Below, in pieces: positions 9,201-19,785 of a DNA stretch of 64,000 nucleotides. Made by a program: the position numbers and the translations under genes. Positions within the stretch are counted from its first letter, which is position 1; each line of letters starts with the position of its first letter. The DNA is taken from contig NC_054746.1 of the NCBI RefSeq assembly GCF_018143015.1, positions 38,504,687-38,568,686 of the forward strand, written 5' to 3'. This DNA comes from Lytechinus variegatus. Its lineage: Eukaryota > Echinodermata > Echinoidea > Temnopleuroida > Toxopneustidae. The notes beneath the pieces were generated by a model. That model saw only the letters and a program-made list of their open reading frames with translations. It made no database searches and was not told where the DNA came from.

Positions 9201-12016
9201 TCCATTACGAAAATTTCCCGTTTGATTCTCGACCTCACTTCGGACTGCAAACTGCAGTCGCATACCCCGTTTTGCGTTTGGGAAATCTCAAACAACTTTT
9301 CCAACCCCGATAAACCCATCTTGGCCAGGTAATCCCCTTGTCTCGATTTCACCACCACGGGCCAGCTAAACGAGCGTTGAGCCAAGGACGAAATGATAAA
9401 CAACAGCTGTGCTATTACGTAAGACTTGACTGCCTGTAGAAGGATCTTCGGAATGAAATTATTGTATTCGATATTAATCACGTTTTCAAAGGCATATTAC
9501 ATTCAGACATCCAATACTAGTCCATTTTCAATTTCGAACGAAGAAAATCGACCTCGAAATAAGGAAAGTATGCGGAATAAAAATTACGGTATGCTTAGTA
9601 TGCAAGGATCGCGATGCATCCCATCTAGTTTCTGTCCGTACAGCAAGAAAATATGGGATGCATGCCGTTCACTCGCGCAACGATACAGTCTTAACGAAAG
9701 AAAGGAAGGAAGGAAGGAAGAGAGAGAGAAAGAAAGACAGAAAGAAAAAGAAAGAAAGAAAGAAAGAAAGGAAGAAAAAAGTTTCTATCAACGCGTGTAT
9801 ACATGAACTCCATTCACTCACCAGAACACACATTGCAATCCATCGTGTGTGGCCCCCTGCTGTGACCGTTGATGCTGGGGTGTATTATCTTTGGACCGAG
9901 GTCAAGAAACAGGTGTTTCTATACTTAAATTTCATGCTTGAGGGCAATAGGGTTTTGAGAAGAGATTTGATAAGGGAAACTTGGGGTATACTGCTCTTAA
10001 ACACAAGATTTTTGTCATGCGAATACAATAATTTCATTCCGAAAGTCCTACTACAGGCAGAGAAGTCTTAAGTAATAGCATAGCTGTTTTTTATCATTTC
10101 GTCCCTGGCTCAACGCTCATAATCTGGCCTGTGGTGAGACGGCAGAGATTACCTGGCCAAGCAGGGTTGATCAGGCGGGTGTTTCATAAAGCTGTTTGTA
10201 AGTTAAGAGCGACTGGTGATCCTGTCTTACGGTAAATGGTACACACCTTTGGCGATGATCATAGTCGTTCTTAAAGTCGATCTTAACTTACAACCAGCTT
10301 TATGCATGAAACGGCCCCCAGAGCTTGGAAATGATTTAAAACACAAACTGGGGTCTAATACCGCAGTTTGCAATCTGAACTGCAGTCTTTCTCCAAATGG
10401 GGGTTTGACATAATGCAACAACAAAAGGTAGAACTCTGCACTCTCAAAAGTTTCACCTGTAAAAGTGTTCTTATTGTGGCATTCTGCAGAAGGTGATGTT
10501 TTTTTTCTTGCAGCCGCTCGCTTTCTAACCCTTTTTTTTTCCTTGGGCCTATTGCATAAACTTTTTTATTTAAAATTAACCCATAATAATCTGGTTAATA
10601 GTGAAAAAAAAATCATTTTTCTTTAGGAACATACAGGGAAAACTCTGGCCTATAAGGTTATTCCTGGTAAAATCTGTTATACATTAGTAGGTAACATAAC
10701 CATCTACTGAGAGGAGGAATGGCAAACAAGCCAAATAAATCGTTAAAGAACTTTAATTCTAGAATTAAAGTTTATCGTAACATAAATGAAATTAAGATCT
10801 TATTCCAACGCAAAATATAATCAAAATTCATTAAATACGCCTCACATGTAAAGAAATTTAAAACATACAATATGTTTGTATACAATTTATGATACATAGA
10901 AAAATATATATGACTATCTGTGGAAACGTCATTAGGAGAATGCTGGATAACACATGAACTGTTCTCGAACACAAAATGGGGACTTTAATCTGGACGAATC
11001 ATCAAAAAGGAAGAATATTTATTAAGTGTCAAGAGTGACCATTATGTTAACGAGGAATATTAATGTATGCTTTACTATAAAAAGTGATTACCTATCATGA
11101 TACTACACCATGGGTCTATATAAGATGATCCAATCATCCACCATTTCATTTGTTGAATTCATTTACTTTTCCAAACATTCTGTATATTGATAGACCGGCG
11201 AGTGTAGCGAGCGAGAAATATGATAAAAATATGTAACTTGTATTACAAGAATATTGCAATATCCAAATATCACATTTGGAGACTTCACTAAAAGCATGAT
11301 TAGTAGCACAAAAATAATATTCTCAATAACCACTCAAGCAAAATTTGACACTCCTTTTATTGGAATATTAATGAAGCATTGAGGATTTATCCCCTAAAAT
11401 ATACTTTGAAATGATTAGAATGCATTTGATTGTAATGTCTTTTGAAAGAACTTGAGATAATCAGAAAACTAAGCAGCAAAAAATATATACATGTATATAT
11501 ATATATATATATGCATGTATATTGTTTTAAGGCATTATATCCTTAGTATGATAGCTAATGTCATTAAAAGAAGTCATAGACACTGAAGCAGAGCAATTGT
11601 GAGATAAAAATAAATTGACAATAATCTGAAGTAACTTCATGTCTAACCATGATGATAGGCTTAATACTCGGGTTAAAGACTGGAATAACTAAATAACTCT
11701 TTTCGGGGGGGGCATGAATGATTCCAGGACCCCCCCTCCCTCAAAGCTTAAGATACCCGTATGTTTTTTTAAAATAAATCAGCGATGTAGAAATTATCCG
11801 ATTTGATGCACCTGTTTAAACTAAAACAAACACTTCTGTCTTTTAAATCAAGAAAAAGAAATTGACCAAAGAAAAATAAATAAGGGAGTATTTTTATTAG
11901 CTTACCTGGAGGACGACGATGTATCGTCCTTTAACACCATTTCTGCCAGCGTCATAAAAAGGTGCCAGAGAGGCACTAGCGACAACGGCCAGGGTTAGTA
12001 AAAGTAGGAATTTCAT
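3133..12016 (-). CDS. Secreted proteinase-K-like (S8) serine peptidase, 5' part only
   Basis: This is a subtilisin-family (peptidase S8, proteinase K/aqualysin-like) secreted protease. Four exons join in frame (11906-12016, 7981-8118, 7454-7592, 3133-3245; phases 0, 0, 1, 0), all with GT-AG introns, and give 167 residues. Residues 1-18 are a hydrophobic signal peptide (MKFLLLLTLAVVASASLA). Residues 30 to about 100 form an inhibitor I9 propeptide, from GRYIVVLQ to LPGVAYVEEDE. The mature enzyme probably begins near 103-109, just before WGLDRIDQRD. The catalytic Asp is D141 in GAHVYVIDSGI, followed by SHEDFGGRA. The His and Ser segments (GHGTH, GTSMA) are not in 1-3132, so the gene continues off the left edge. 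Family members are self-cleaving extracellular endopeptidases. The introns are full of foldbacks and MITEs. The fold and family are secure; the substrate and physiological role are unknown. Confidence 0.93.
3290..6430. mobile_element. Foldback element with 15-16 bp tandem-repeat arms
   Basis: The left arm (3295-3745) is an array of GGTCTAATTTCCACTT-type units. The right arm (about 5390-5717 and 6269-6430) holds the complementary AAGTGGAAATTAGACC units. 3300-3480 pairs almost perfectly with 5485-5663 (for example AATTATCATGTCTAATTGTC). A unique inner domain lies between. A MITE at 5726-6260 has inserted into the right arm. Located in protease intron 3. Confidence 0.82.
5726..6260. mobile_element. 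MITE with 8-bp target duplication, copy A (535 bp)
   Basis: GACTAAAT is duplicated at 5718-5725 and 6261-6268. The subterminal repeats GAGTGGATACCATGCGCGAC (left) and its complement (6200-6225) are inverted. Ends G/C-run rich. It interrupts the 16-bp repeat array. Confidence 0.85.
6440..7325 (-). mobile_element. tRNA-derived SINE split by MITE copy B
   Basis: On the minus strand, 7316-7262 reads as a tRNA head: an A-box-like GACTCTGAGGGTAGAGC, then ATCCGTCTCATAATCGGGAG, and GGTTGGGATTAAAACC near the B box. After the MITE (6644-7261) the body resumes at 6634 with a tRNA-unrelated part running to about 6440. The family name cannot be fixed without a library. Confidence 0.6.
6645..7261. mobile_element. 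MITE of the same family, copy B (~617 bp)
   Basis: The left has GACGAATGGATACCATGCGC and the right has its complement near 7211-7236. TTTTAATCCC is duplicated at 6635-6644 and 7262-7271 (the true duplication probably 8 bp within this). Inserted in a tRNA-derived SINE. Confidence 0.8.
7454..7592 (-). CDS. S8 protease exon 3 (end of I9, mature N-terminus)
   Basis: The exon is 139 nt, acceptor TTTTCAG, donor GTTAGT. It encodes LRSLPGVAYVEEDE, which ends the propeptide, then NRATSLWGLDRIDQRD, the start of the mature peptidase. It ends in phase 1 and the split Gly codon is completed by exon 4. Confidence 0.9.
7981..8118 (-). CDS. S8 protease exon 2 (I9 propeptide core)
   Basis: Exactly 46 codons lie between the acceptor CTTTCCAG and the donor GTAAG (7980-7976). 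It starts DGVDIDMTVKGLMARV and ends VPEGGLDI, typical of the middle of the I9 inhibitor domain. Phase 0 on both sides. Confidence 0.9.
8467..8832. mobile_element. Small foldback of 15-16 bp GTCTAAT repeats
   Basis: Left arm 8467-8612 (TCGTCTAATGCCATTTCGTC) and right arm 8655-8832 (AGACGAATTGGCAATT) are inverted around a short loop near 8615-8650. The units are related to the 3290-6430 foldback. In protease intron 1. Confidence 0.75.
9695..9785. repeat. GGAA/GAAA microsatellite
   Basis: (GGAA)n then (GAAA)n within the loop of the 8930-10410 foldback. The Lys/Arg/Glu-rich frames here are repeat artefacts. Confidence 0.9.
10177..10318. mobile_element. Small palindromic MITE (~140 bp)
   Basis: Termini GTTTCATAAAGCTGTTTGTA and (reverse complement) GTTTCATGCATAAAGCTGGT, then GTAAGTTAAGA in both arms. 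Inserted in the foldback arm. Confidence 0.78.
11483..11522. repeat. TA/TATG microsatellite
   Basis: ATATATACATGTATATATAT run in protease intron 1. Confidence 0.85.
11906..12016 (-). CDS. S8 protease exon 1 (signal peptide, start of I9)
   Basis: The ATG is at 12016 and 37 codons follow to the donor GTAAG at 11905-11901. It encodes the hydrophobic leader and then GRYIVVLQ, the first I9 propeptide strand. It ends in phase 0. The start is chosen because the signal peptide follows it directly. Confidence 0.9.
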
Positions 12017-13589
12017 CTTGTACAATCAGCCTAGGTATAAATTCAACAAATATGAAGCTATTGGCAGCAAAACGTTAATTCAACACTTATACGAATAGCT
12101 TAACTTTGAATTTTGAGTTCGATTTCCAATATTTCCCCACAACACAATTCAGACATACAATTTGGAGAAACTCGCTTGGTAAACCAAAAACAAAAACAAA
12201 AAGAAAAAAAAAAAAAATTCCTGACCTTTTACTAAGATTTTCCCACCCCGAAAGAGAGAAATATATAAAAACAATGAATTGAATTTGCAAATATAGATGA
12301 TTCTCTGATTAGCTTTAGGTTTCACCGTGTAAGGTATTCTTAAAAGGAATGTTGGGTAATCTTTTGTATAATAACTCCATGCATGCAAACCTTCAAAGCT
12401 CACATTATATATCTATAAGTTCAGTTGATATAAACAAGAAAGCATTGATAGATTATGATCACATGTAATTCTGCTTGAAAATGTCTTCCAGAGAGGATAA
12501 AACTTTTTACTGGAATGAAAGATAATAGAAACCGAATCTACGATCAACAAGAAGCTGGCCTATTGATGAAAATTGACTGTTTTGAAGTGAAATTATAGGA
12601 GCAGTGCATAGACTTACCCTTCTTCCAAGCAGTCAAGTGATGATGAGAATAATGATGTCGAGTCTCTTATTATCCAACTAATAAAGGATCATACCATCTT
12701 CATTTGTGAATGCTGTGAACTAAACAGGTGATCCGATATAGGTAAAGCAAATACAATAACTCAAAAATAGAATTTTGATCTGATTATAAGATATGAAAAT
12801 TATGATGACGCAAATCCAGTGATATCTGCAAAATATTGTTTTAAAAGTTTCTTTCTTCTGGTTTGAATTGTACATTTGACCTACGTATGTCATTCAAGAG
12901 GCGCAGCAGACATGCGAAGACAGACTATTACAAAACCAATGCTGGGAATGCAGGCATGACTCCTCAGAAATCAAAACCCTAAATAATCCTTACGTCAGGA
13001 ATGCCTTTCCATTACTTCCACTACTATAGTATGCCTACATGTATAATGGTACATGGATTATGGGGGGGGGGTCTACTGCATCTATTTCAACCAAATGGCA
13101 ATTAACAAAAGTGAATAAAATTGGGTTGAATCAAAGATCTATTAAAAACTTTCCCACATTAGAAATAAAAGAAAAGTACTTATTCCCAAAAATCTCCTGC
13201 TAAGATGCTATAATAATGTATACGATGCAATATTTCTTATTATCATTCTTCTTCTTTGTCTTCTTTGTCATTATTCATTATTATTTTCATTATTATTATT
13301 ATTATCATTGTTATTGTTATTGTTGTTAATATTACCATTATTATCATTTCCAACCCCAAGTTTGTTTTCTAAATAACACACTTTGATAAAGGAGATACAT
13401 TGTATCTGGAGCTCATTCTTGGAGCAGGACATCCAAGTATTAATAGCTTCATTATAAAACACATTCATAACAGGGAATGTAAGCTTGTGAAATCATCATC
13501 ATCCAACCAATTAGCACAATGCATGAAATATTGGAAAGAGTTGACTATGCAAACTTAAAAGTGCCACCCAGATGTTCAAATAATCATCT
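12017..13589. other. 5' flank of the protease gene
   Basis: No gene seen. An ATT/GTT microsatellite at 13268-13345. Any 5' UTR exon or promoter of the protease would be here, but none can be recognised. Confidence 0.5.
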
Positions 13590-15195
13590 CGTCATGTCTA
13601 CATCTCTTAGGGAAAAAGATGAGATGACAAGATCTTGGAACTCGTCATGTCTGCTTCTTGTAAAGGGGTGATGAGATGACAAGATCTTGGAACTCGTCAT
13701 GTCTGCTTCTTGTAAAGGGGTGATGAGATGATAAGATCTTGGAACTCGTCATGTCTGCTTCTTGTAAAGGGGTGATGAGATGACAAGATCTTGGAACTCG
13801 TCATGTCTGCTTCTTGTAAAGGGGTGATGAGATGACAAGGTCTTGGAACTCGTCATGTCTGCTTCTTGTACAGGGGTGATGAGATGACAAGATCTTGGAA
13901 CTCGTCATGTCTGCTTCTTGTAAAGGGGTGATGAGATGATAAGGTCTTGGAACTCGTCATGTCTGCTTCTTGTAAAGGGGTGATGAGATGACAAGATCTT
14001 GGAACTCGTCATGTCTGCTTCTTGTAAAGGGGAGATGAGATGATAAGGTCTTGGAACTCGTCATGTCTGCTTCTTGTAAAGGGGTGATGAGATGACAAGA
14101 TCTTGGAACTCGTCATGTCTGCTTCTTGTAAAGGGGTGATGAGATGACAAGGTCTTGGAACTCGTCATGTCTGCTTCTTGTACAGGGGTGATGAGATGAC
14201 AAGGTCTTGGAACTCGTCATGTATGCTCCTTTTAAAGGGGTAATGAGATGACAAGTTCTTGGAACTCGTCATGTCTGCTTCTTGTAAAGGGGTGATGAGA
14301 TGACAAGGTCTTGGAACTCGTCATGTCTGCTTCTTGTAAAGGGGTGATGAGATGATAAGATCTTGGAACTCGTCATGTCTGCTTCTTGTAAAGGGGTGAT
14401 GAGATGACAAGATCTTGGAACTCGTCATGTCTGCTTCTTGTAAAGGGGTGATGAGATGACAAGGTCTTGGAACTCGTCATGTCTGCTTCTTGTACAGGGG
14501 TGATGAGATGATAAGATCTTGGAACTCGTCATGTCTGCTTCTTGTAAAGGGGTGATGAGATGACAAGATCTTTGAACTCGTCATGTGTGCTTCTTGTAAA
14601 GGGGTGATGAGATGACAAGGTCTTGGAACTCGTCATGTATGCTTCTTGTAAAGGGGTAATGAGATGACAAGGTCTTGGAACTCGTCATGTCTGCTTCTTG
14701 TAAAGGGGTGATGAGATGACAAGATCTTGGAACTCGTCATGTCTGCTTCTTGTACAGGGGTGATGAGATGACAAGATCTTGGAACTCGTCATGTCTGCTT
14801 CTTGTACAGGGGTAATGAGATGACAAGGTCTTGGAACTCGTCATGTCTGCTTCTTGTACAGGGGTGATGAGATGACAAGATCTTGGAACTCGTCATGTCT
14901 GCTTCTTGTACAGGGGTGATGAGATGACAAGGTCTTGGAACTCGTCATGTCTGCTTCTTGTAAAGGGGTGATGAGATGACAAGATCTTGGAACTCGTCAT
15001 GTCTGCTTCTTGTACAGGGGTGATGAGATGATAAGGTCTTGGTACTCGTCATGTCTGCTTCTTGTAAAGGGGTGATGAGATGACAAGGTCTTGGAACTCG
15101 TCATGTCTGCTTCTTGTAAAGGGGTGATGAGATGACAAGGTCTTGGAACTTGTCATGTCTGCTTCTTGTAAAGGGGTGATGAGATGACAAGGCCT
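13590..15195. repeat. 52-bp satellite, ~31 tandem copies
   Basis: A head-to-tail array with unit TCTTGGAACTCGTCATGTCT + GCTTCTTGTAAAGGGGTGAT + GAGATGACAAGA. Copies are almost identical, varying at a few fixed positions (CAAGATC/CAAGGTC, TGTAAAGG/TGTACAGG, GATGACAAG/GATGATAAG). CGTCATGTC and GATGACAAG are partly self-complementary. 52 is not a multiple of 3 and no reading frame persists. The array lies about 1.6 kb upstream of the protease start. Confidence 0.95.
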
Positions 15196-15253
15196 TAGAA
15201 TACATTACAAAGATAAGACATGTAAGGTTCATCAAACTATTAGGCCCGATCTA

Positions 15254-16241
15254 CAGTGCGTATCAAAAAAAAGTTTACACTTAGAAAAAATCCTGTAAAA
15301 TTATATATTTGTAATATCCTGACGATCTTTCCACATTTTAGCATTGGTACAGATCTATTTAAGCAAATTATGATATAACTGTCAAAAAATATTTCCGCTT
15401 GAGTGAGCACCACTTAATTTTGAAAAGTTGGTGAAAAATGATTTGCGCAGAACTTTGAAATAGTTATGCAAATAAAAGTAGACCTTAATCATGAAGAACA
15501 CGTGGAAAGTAGCTAGTAAAATTGATTTGAAGATATCTTTTACCTTTTCTTACTTGTTTCCTTGCCCAAAACACTTCGAAGAGTGCATTGCACCCCACCC
15601 CACTCCCCCACACACTGAGGCCATCGTGACGATATTTGATTTACACTGAGCTGTGATTTACATGAAATGGCTTAGGCTTGATTTTCATTTTGTTATTCAT
15701 TGCCAAGCTTCGGAAAAGTGAGGAGAAACAAGTATTAAATGAAAAATGAAATGTAAACCAACTTTAAATGATAAAAACTTAGTGAAAAATGCTAGAGAAG
15801 TGTGATATAAACTTTTGTTCAGATTCAGTTAGGTCCTCAGATCAAGCCGGCACAAAAAGGCGAAAGGTTGTGCTTACTAAGTGTTGAAATTTCAAATTTT
15901 GGTAGCAAAATTGTTACAAAATGCTTGAATGTATCCGTTTCATTTCAATTGGCTAAAGGGTGCTAGGGAAATTTATGAGAAATACTTCGCAGGGTAAGTT
16001 TGATTTTGCCCTTTCCCCTTGACACAGCGTGAAAACAAGCATTTCTGCGCAAACAGATTTCTGCGAGCTTTACAAAAATGGAGAGTGCTCACTCAAGTGT
16101 AACATTCTGTCAAAACTTTTACTTTCATTGGATAGATGAGACCCAAACCCATAATTATATGTGAAAAAATTACCCACATGTTGTATATTTTTTAATTCCC
16201 AGGGCTTTTTCAAAGTGTAAACTTTTTTTTGATACGCACTG
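15254..16241. mobile_element. TA-flanked mariner-type MITE, 988 bp
   Basis: Perfect 29-bp terminal inverted repeats at 15254-15282 and 16213-16241, beginning CAGTGCGTATCAAAAAAAAG. TA target duplications at 15252-15253 and 16242-16243. No transposase. The interior is only loosely palindromic, but CTTGAGTGAGCAC occurs inverted at the same distance from both ends. Confidence 0.9.
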
Positions 16242-16479
16242 TAGAAGTTACCACAGGGTTTTGTTTGAATAGCGTCACTGTTGAAAAACAAAATGGTGTA
16301 GACGTACCAACAGCTGAAGTTTTTCACATGAACAAAGCAAACCTGATAGAAACTTTGTATGCATAGCAAAACAACTGTTACAATGATCTTGTTGATGAAC
16401 ATAAAAGTTTATGCCTAAACAATTGCAAATTAATTAAGTAATCCTTTTTAAACAGTTAATTCGTGGGTTACACTTCATT

Positions 16480-16990
16480 ATTCCAAAGGCTCTTTATTCC
16501 GAAGGTTCGTAATTCCGAAACACGTAAATTGCCTATACCTCAATGTTCGTTAATCCGAAAACGTATAAGGGTTCGTTAATCCGAACATTTGTGGCGTTAT
16601 TCCGAAGGTTCGTTAACCGAAGATTCGATAATCCGAAAACGAAATATGGTTCGATGTTCCAAAGCTTGTTAATCCTTAAACGAAATAAGGTTTTTTGTTC
16701 TGAAGGTTCGTCAGTCCGAAAACGAAATAAGGTTTGTTGTTCCGAAGGTTCGTTAGTCCGAAAACAAAATAAGGTTCGTTAATCATTTCGTTATCGGACT
16801 AACGAAACTTCGGAATTATGAACCTCATTTTGTTTTCGGATAAACGAACCTTAGGAATTAGGAACCTCACTTTGTTTTTGGACTAACGAACCATAGGAAT
16901 TACAAACCTTCGGAAAAACGAACCTTCGGAAGAGCGAACCTTCAAAATATCCGAACCTTTGGAATAACGAAGCTTCGGAATTACGAATGT
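16480..16990. repeat. TTCG-rich minisatellite in inverted arms
   Basis: 16485-16785 repeats GGTTCGTTAATCCGAAAACG-like units of about 40 bp. 16790-16990 carries the complement (ATCGGACTAACGAACCTTCG). The turn is near 16785-16800. Confidence 0.82.
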
Positions 16991-17275
16991 ATGCGTAATT
17001 CATGTACACCACATGAAAGAGAGTTTTATCCTGAATAATTATCATAATAATCATTATTGCACCAAAGAACTGCCATTTTCGAGGCAATCTTTGGCCATTC
17101 TTCTTTAAACTGTGTCGACCATTGAGGATTACTATATATATAAACTGAAAATAACCAACTGATCAATACTGAAACAGAATTACATGGAATAGTTATAGTT
17201 GGAAAATGAAGTTCATGAAGGGCATTGGAAGCGATTTTCTTTTTTTTTTTTACAGGAGGTGCTGATGTAAATATA

Positions 17276-18041
17276 ACAAGTGGAATGCCTCTGGTCGTCT
17301 CACCTGCATCACGCGGTTGAATATAGCAGCAGTGCTGACTTTAAAAACTACTCTAACTCGCACAAGATGTTCAGTGATACATGGTTACTCTTATGTCCAC
17401 TTTTTATGAACTAGACCAATAAACTTACAGAGATACGATGGTTATTCAACAAAAAACCCCAACATGGCCAAAGTTCATTGACCCTAAATGACCTTTGACC
17501 TTAATCATGAGACCTGAAACTTGCACAAAATGTTCAGTGATGCTTGATTACTATTATGTCCAAGTTTCATGAATCAGATCCATAAATATTCAAAGTTATG
17601 ATGGGAATTCAACAGATACCCCCAATTTGGCCAAAGTTCATTGACCTTGGTCATGTGACGTGAAACTCATGCAGGATGTACAGTGATACTTGATTAACCT
17701 TATGTCCAAGTTTCATGAACTAGGTCCATATATTTTCTAAGTTATGATGACATTTCAAAAACTTAACCTCAGGTTAAGATTTTGATGTTGATTCCTCCAA
17801 CATGGTCTAAGTTCATTGACCCTAAATGACCTTTGACCTTGGTTATGTGACATGAAACTCTAATAGGATGTTCAGTAATACTTGATGAACCTTATGGCCA
17901 AGTTTCATGAACTAGGTCCATATACTTTCTAAGTTATGATGTCATTTCAAAAACTTAACCTCAGGTTAAGATTTGATGTTGACGCCGCCGCCGTAAAAGC
18001 GGTGCCTATAGTCTCACTCTGCTATGCAGGTGAGACAAAAA
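17276..18041 (+). mobile_element. Pearl/Helentron-like element, copy 1
   Basis: Same start (ACAAGTGGAATGCCTCTGG) and end (GCAGGTGAGACAAAAA) as copies 2 and 4, with fewer core units (about three). The (GCC)n hairpin near 17980-18005 is shorter. It interrupts an inverted-repeat element whose arms lie at about 17150-17205 and 18190-18250. Confidence 0.72.
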
Positions 18042-18512
18042 GGGGGGGGTTTTCACTCCAAAGTGTAGGTCATTTTCGTTACATTTCTCAATAGGAGAAA
18101 TAATGGAGAAGAATGAACACAGCATGCCCAAGGAATATTGGGGTGCTCCAGCACACCCGCTTCCCAGGGCCATTAGCTCATGCACCAAACTCCAACTATA
18201 ACTATTCCATTGTAATTCTGTTTTAATATTGATCAGTTGGTTATTTTCATCAACAAATATCATTGTTATTTTGCTATGCATACAAAGTTTCTATCGGGTT
18301 TGCTTTGTTCATGTGGAAAACTTCAGCTGTTGGTACGCCTGCACCATTTTTTTTTTCATCCCCTTTCTCTTGGCACTGTGATCCAAACTCAAACTTCTAC
18401 TTCACGCTGGCTCTTTTCCTTACACACATCATATGTTATCATAAAATCTATTTTCCATTCTACCAGTGGCAAAATTATAAATGCAGGTGCACAATAAATG
18501 ACGCTAATACAA

Positions 18513-19785
18513 ACAAGTGGAATGCCTCTGGCCGTCTCACCTGCATCACGCGGTTCAATATAGCAGCAGTGCTGACTTTGCATACTACTCTAACTCGCAC
18601 AAGATGTTCAGTGATACATGGTTACTCTTATGTCCTCTTTTTATGAACTAGACCAATAAACTTACAGAGATATGGTTATTCAACAAAAAACCCCAACATG
18701 GCCAAAGTTCATTGACCTTACATGACCTTTGACCTTGATCATGTGACCTGAAACTGGAACAGGATGTTCAGTGATACTTGATTACTCTTATGTACAAGTT
18801 TCATGAATCAGATCCATAAACTTTCAAAGTTATGATGGTAATTCAACAGATACACCCAATCCGGCTAAAGTTCATTGACCTTGGACATGTGACCTGAAAC
18901 ACGCACAGGATGTTCAGTGATACTTGGTTACTCTAATGTCCAAGTTTAACGAACTAGACCAATAAACTTTCAAAGTTATGATGGTAATTCAATAGATACC
19001 CCCGATTCGGCCAAAGTTCATTGACCCTAAATGACCTTTGACCTTAATCATGAGACCTGAAACTTGCACAAAATGTTCAGTGATGCTTGATTACTATTAT
19101 GTCCAAGTTTCATGAATCAGATCCATAAACTTTCAAAGTTATGATGGGAATTCAACAGATATCCCCAATTCGGCCAAAGTTCATTGACCCTAAATGACCT
19201 TTGACCTTGATCATGTGACCTGAAACTTGCACAAAATGTTCAGTGATGCTTGATTACTATTATGTCCAAGTTTCATGAATCAGATCCATAAACATTCAAA
19301 GTTATGATGGGAATTCAACAGATATCCCCAATTCGTCCAAAGTTCATTGACCCTAAATGACCTTTGACCTTGGTCATGTGACGTGAAACTCATGCAGGAT
19401 GTTCATTGATACTTGATTAACCTTATGTCCAAGTTTCATGAACTAGGTCCATATATTTTCTAAGTTATGATGACATTTCAAAAACTTAACCTCAGGTTAA
19501 GATTTCGATGTTGATTCCTCCAACATGGTCTAAGTTCATTGACCCTAAATGACCTTTGACCTTGGTCATGTGACATGAAACTCTAATAGGATGTTCAGTA
19601 ATACTTGATTAACCTTATGGCCAAGTTTTATTAACTAGGTCCATATACTTTCTAAGTTATGATGTCATTTCAAAAACTTAACCTCAGGTTAAGATTTGAT
19701 GTTGACGCCGCCGCCGCCGCCGCCGCCGTCGCCGTCGGAAAAGCGGCGCCTATAGTCTCACTTTGCTTCGCAGGTGAGACAAAAA
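18513..19785 (+). mobile_element. Pearl/Helentron-like element, copy 2
   Basis: The longest well-preserved copy: about six ~160-bp units between 18600 and 19680, each with TGACCTTTGACCT or a close variant and CATGTGACCTGAAACT. The 3' end has a GCCGCC run (19707-19735) pairing with GGCGGC-like sequence, then GTCTCAC...GCAGGTGAGAC. Confidence 0.75.

Larger units (their letters stand above)
8930..10410. mobile_element. Complex foldback in protease intron 1
   Basis: Several nested inverted pairs: 8940-9050 with 9885-10000 (CACCTGTTTCTTGACCTCGG); 9085-9190 with 9465-9575 (TTATTTCGAGGTCGATTTTT); and 9230-9480 with 10018-10410 (GAATACAATAATTTCATTCC). The last partner is interrupted by a MITE at 10177-10318. 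A GAAA microsatellite sits at 9695-9785. Confidence 0.75.
16250..18400. repeat. Outer inverted-repeat arms around the 16.5-18.0 kb cluster
   Basis: 16258-16405 (CAACAGCTGAAGTTTTTCAC, ACAAAGCAAACCTGATAGAA) is inverted at 18250-18390 (TTCTATCGGGTTTGCTTTGT). 17150-17205 is inverted at 18190-18250. This is an older foldback later invaded by the TTCG array and pearl-like copy 1. Confidence 0.65.

Noticed and set aside
9426..10071. Plus-strand frames with Lys/Glu/Arg-rich stretches
   Set aside because: They cross a GAAA microsatellite inside a foldback. No homology recognised.
13590..15195. CRISPR array
   Set aside because: The 52-bp units are contiguous with no unique spacers, the genome is eukaryotic, and there are no cas genes. 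It is a satellite.
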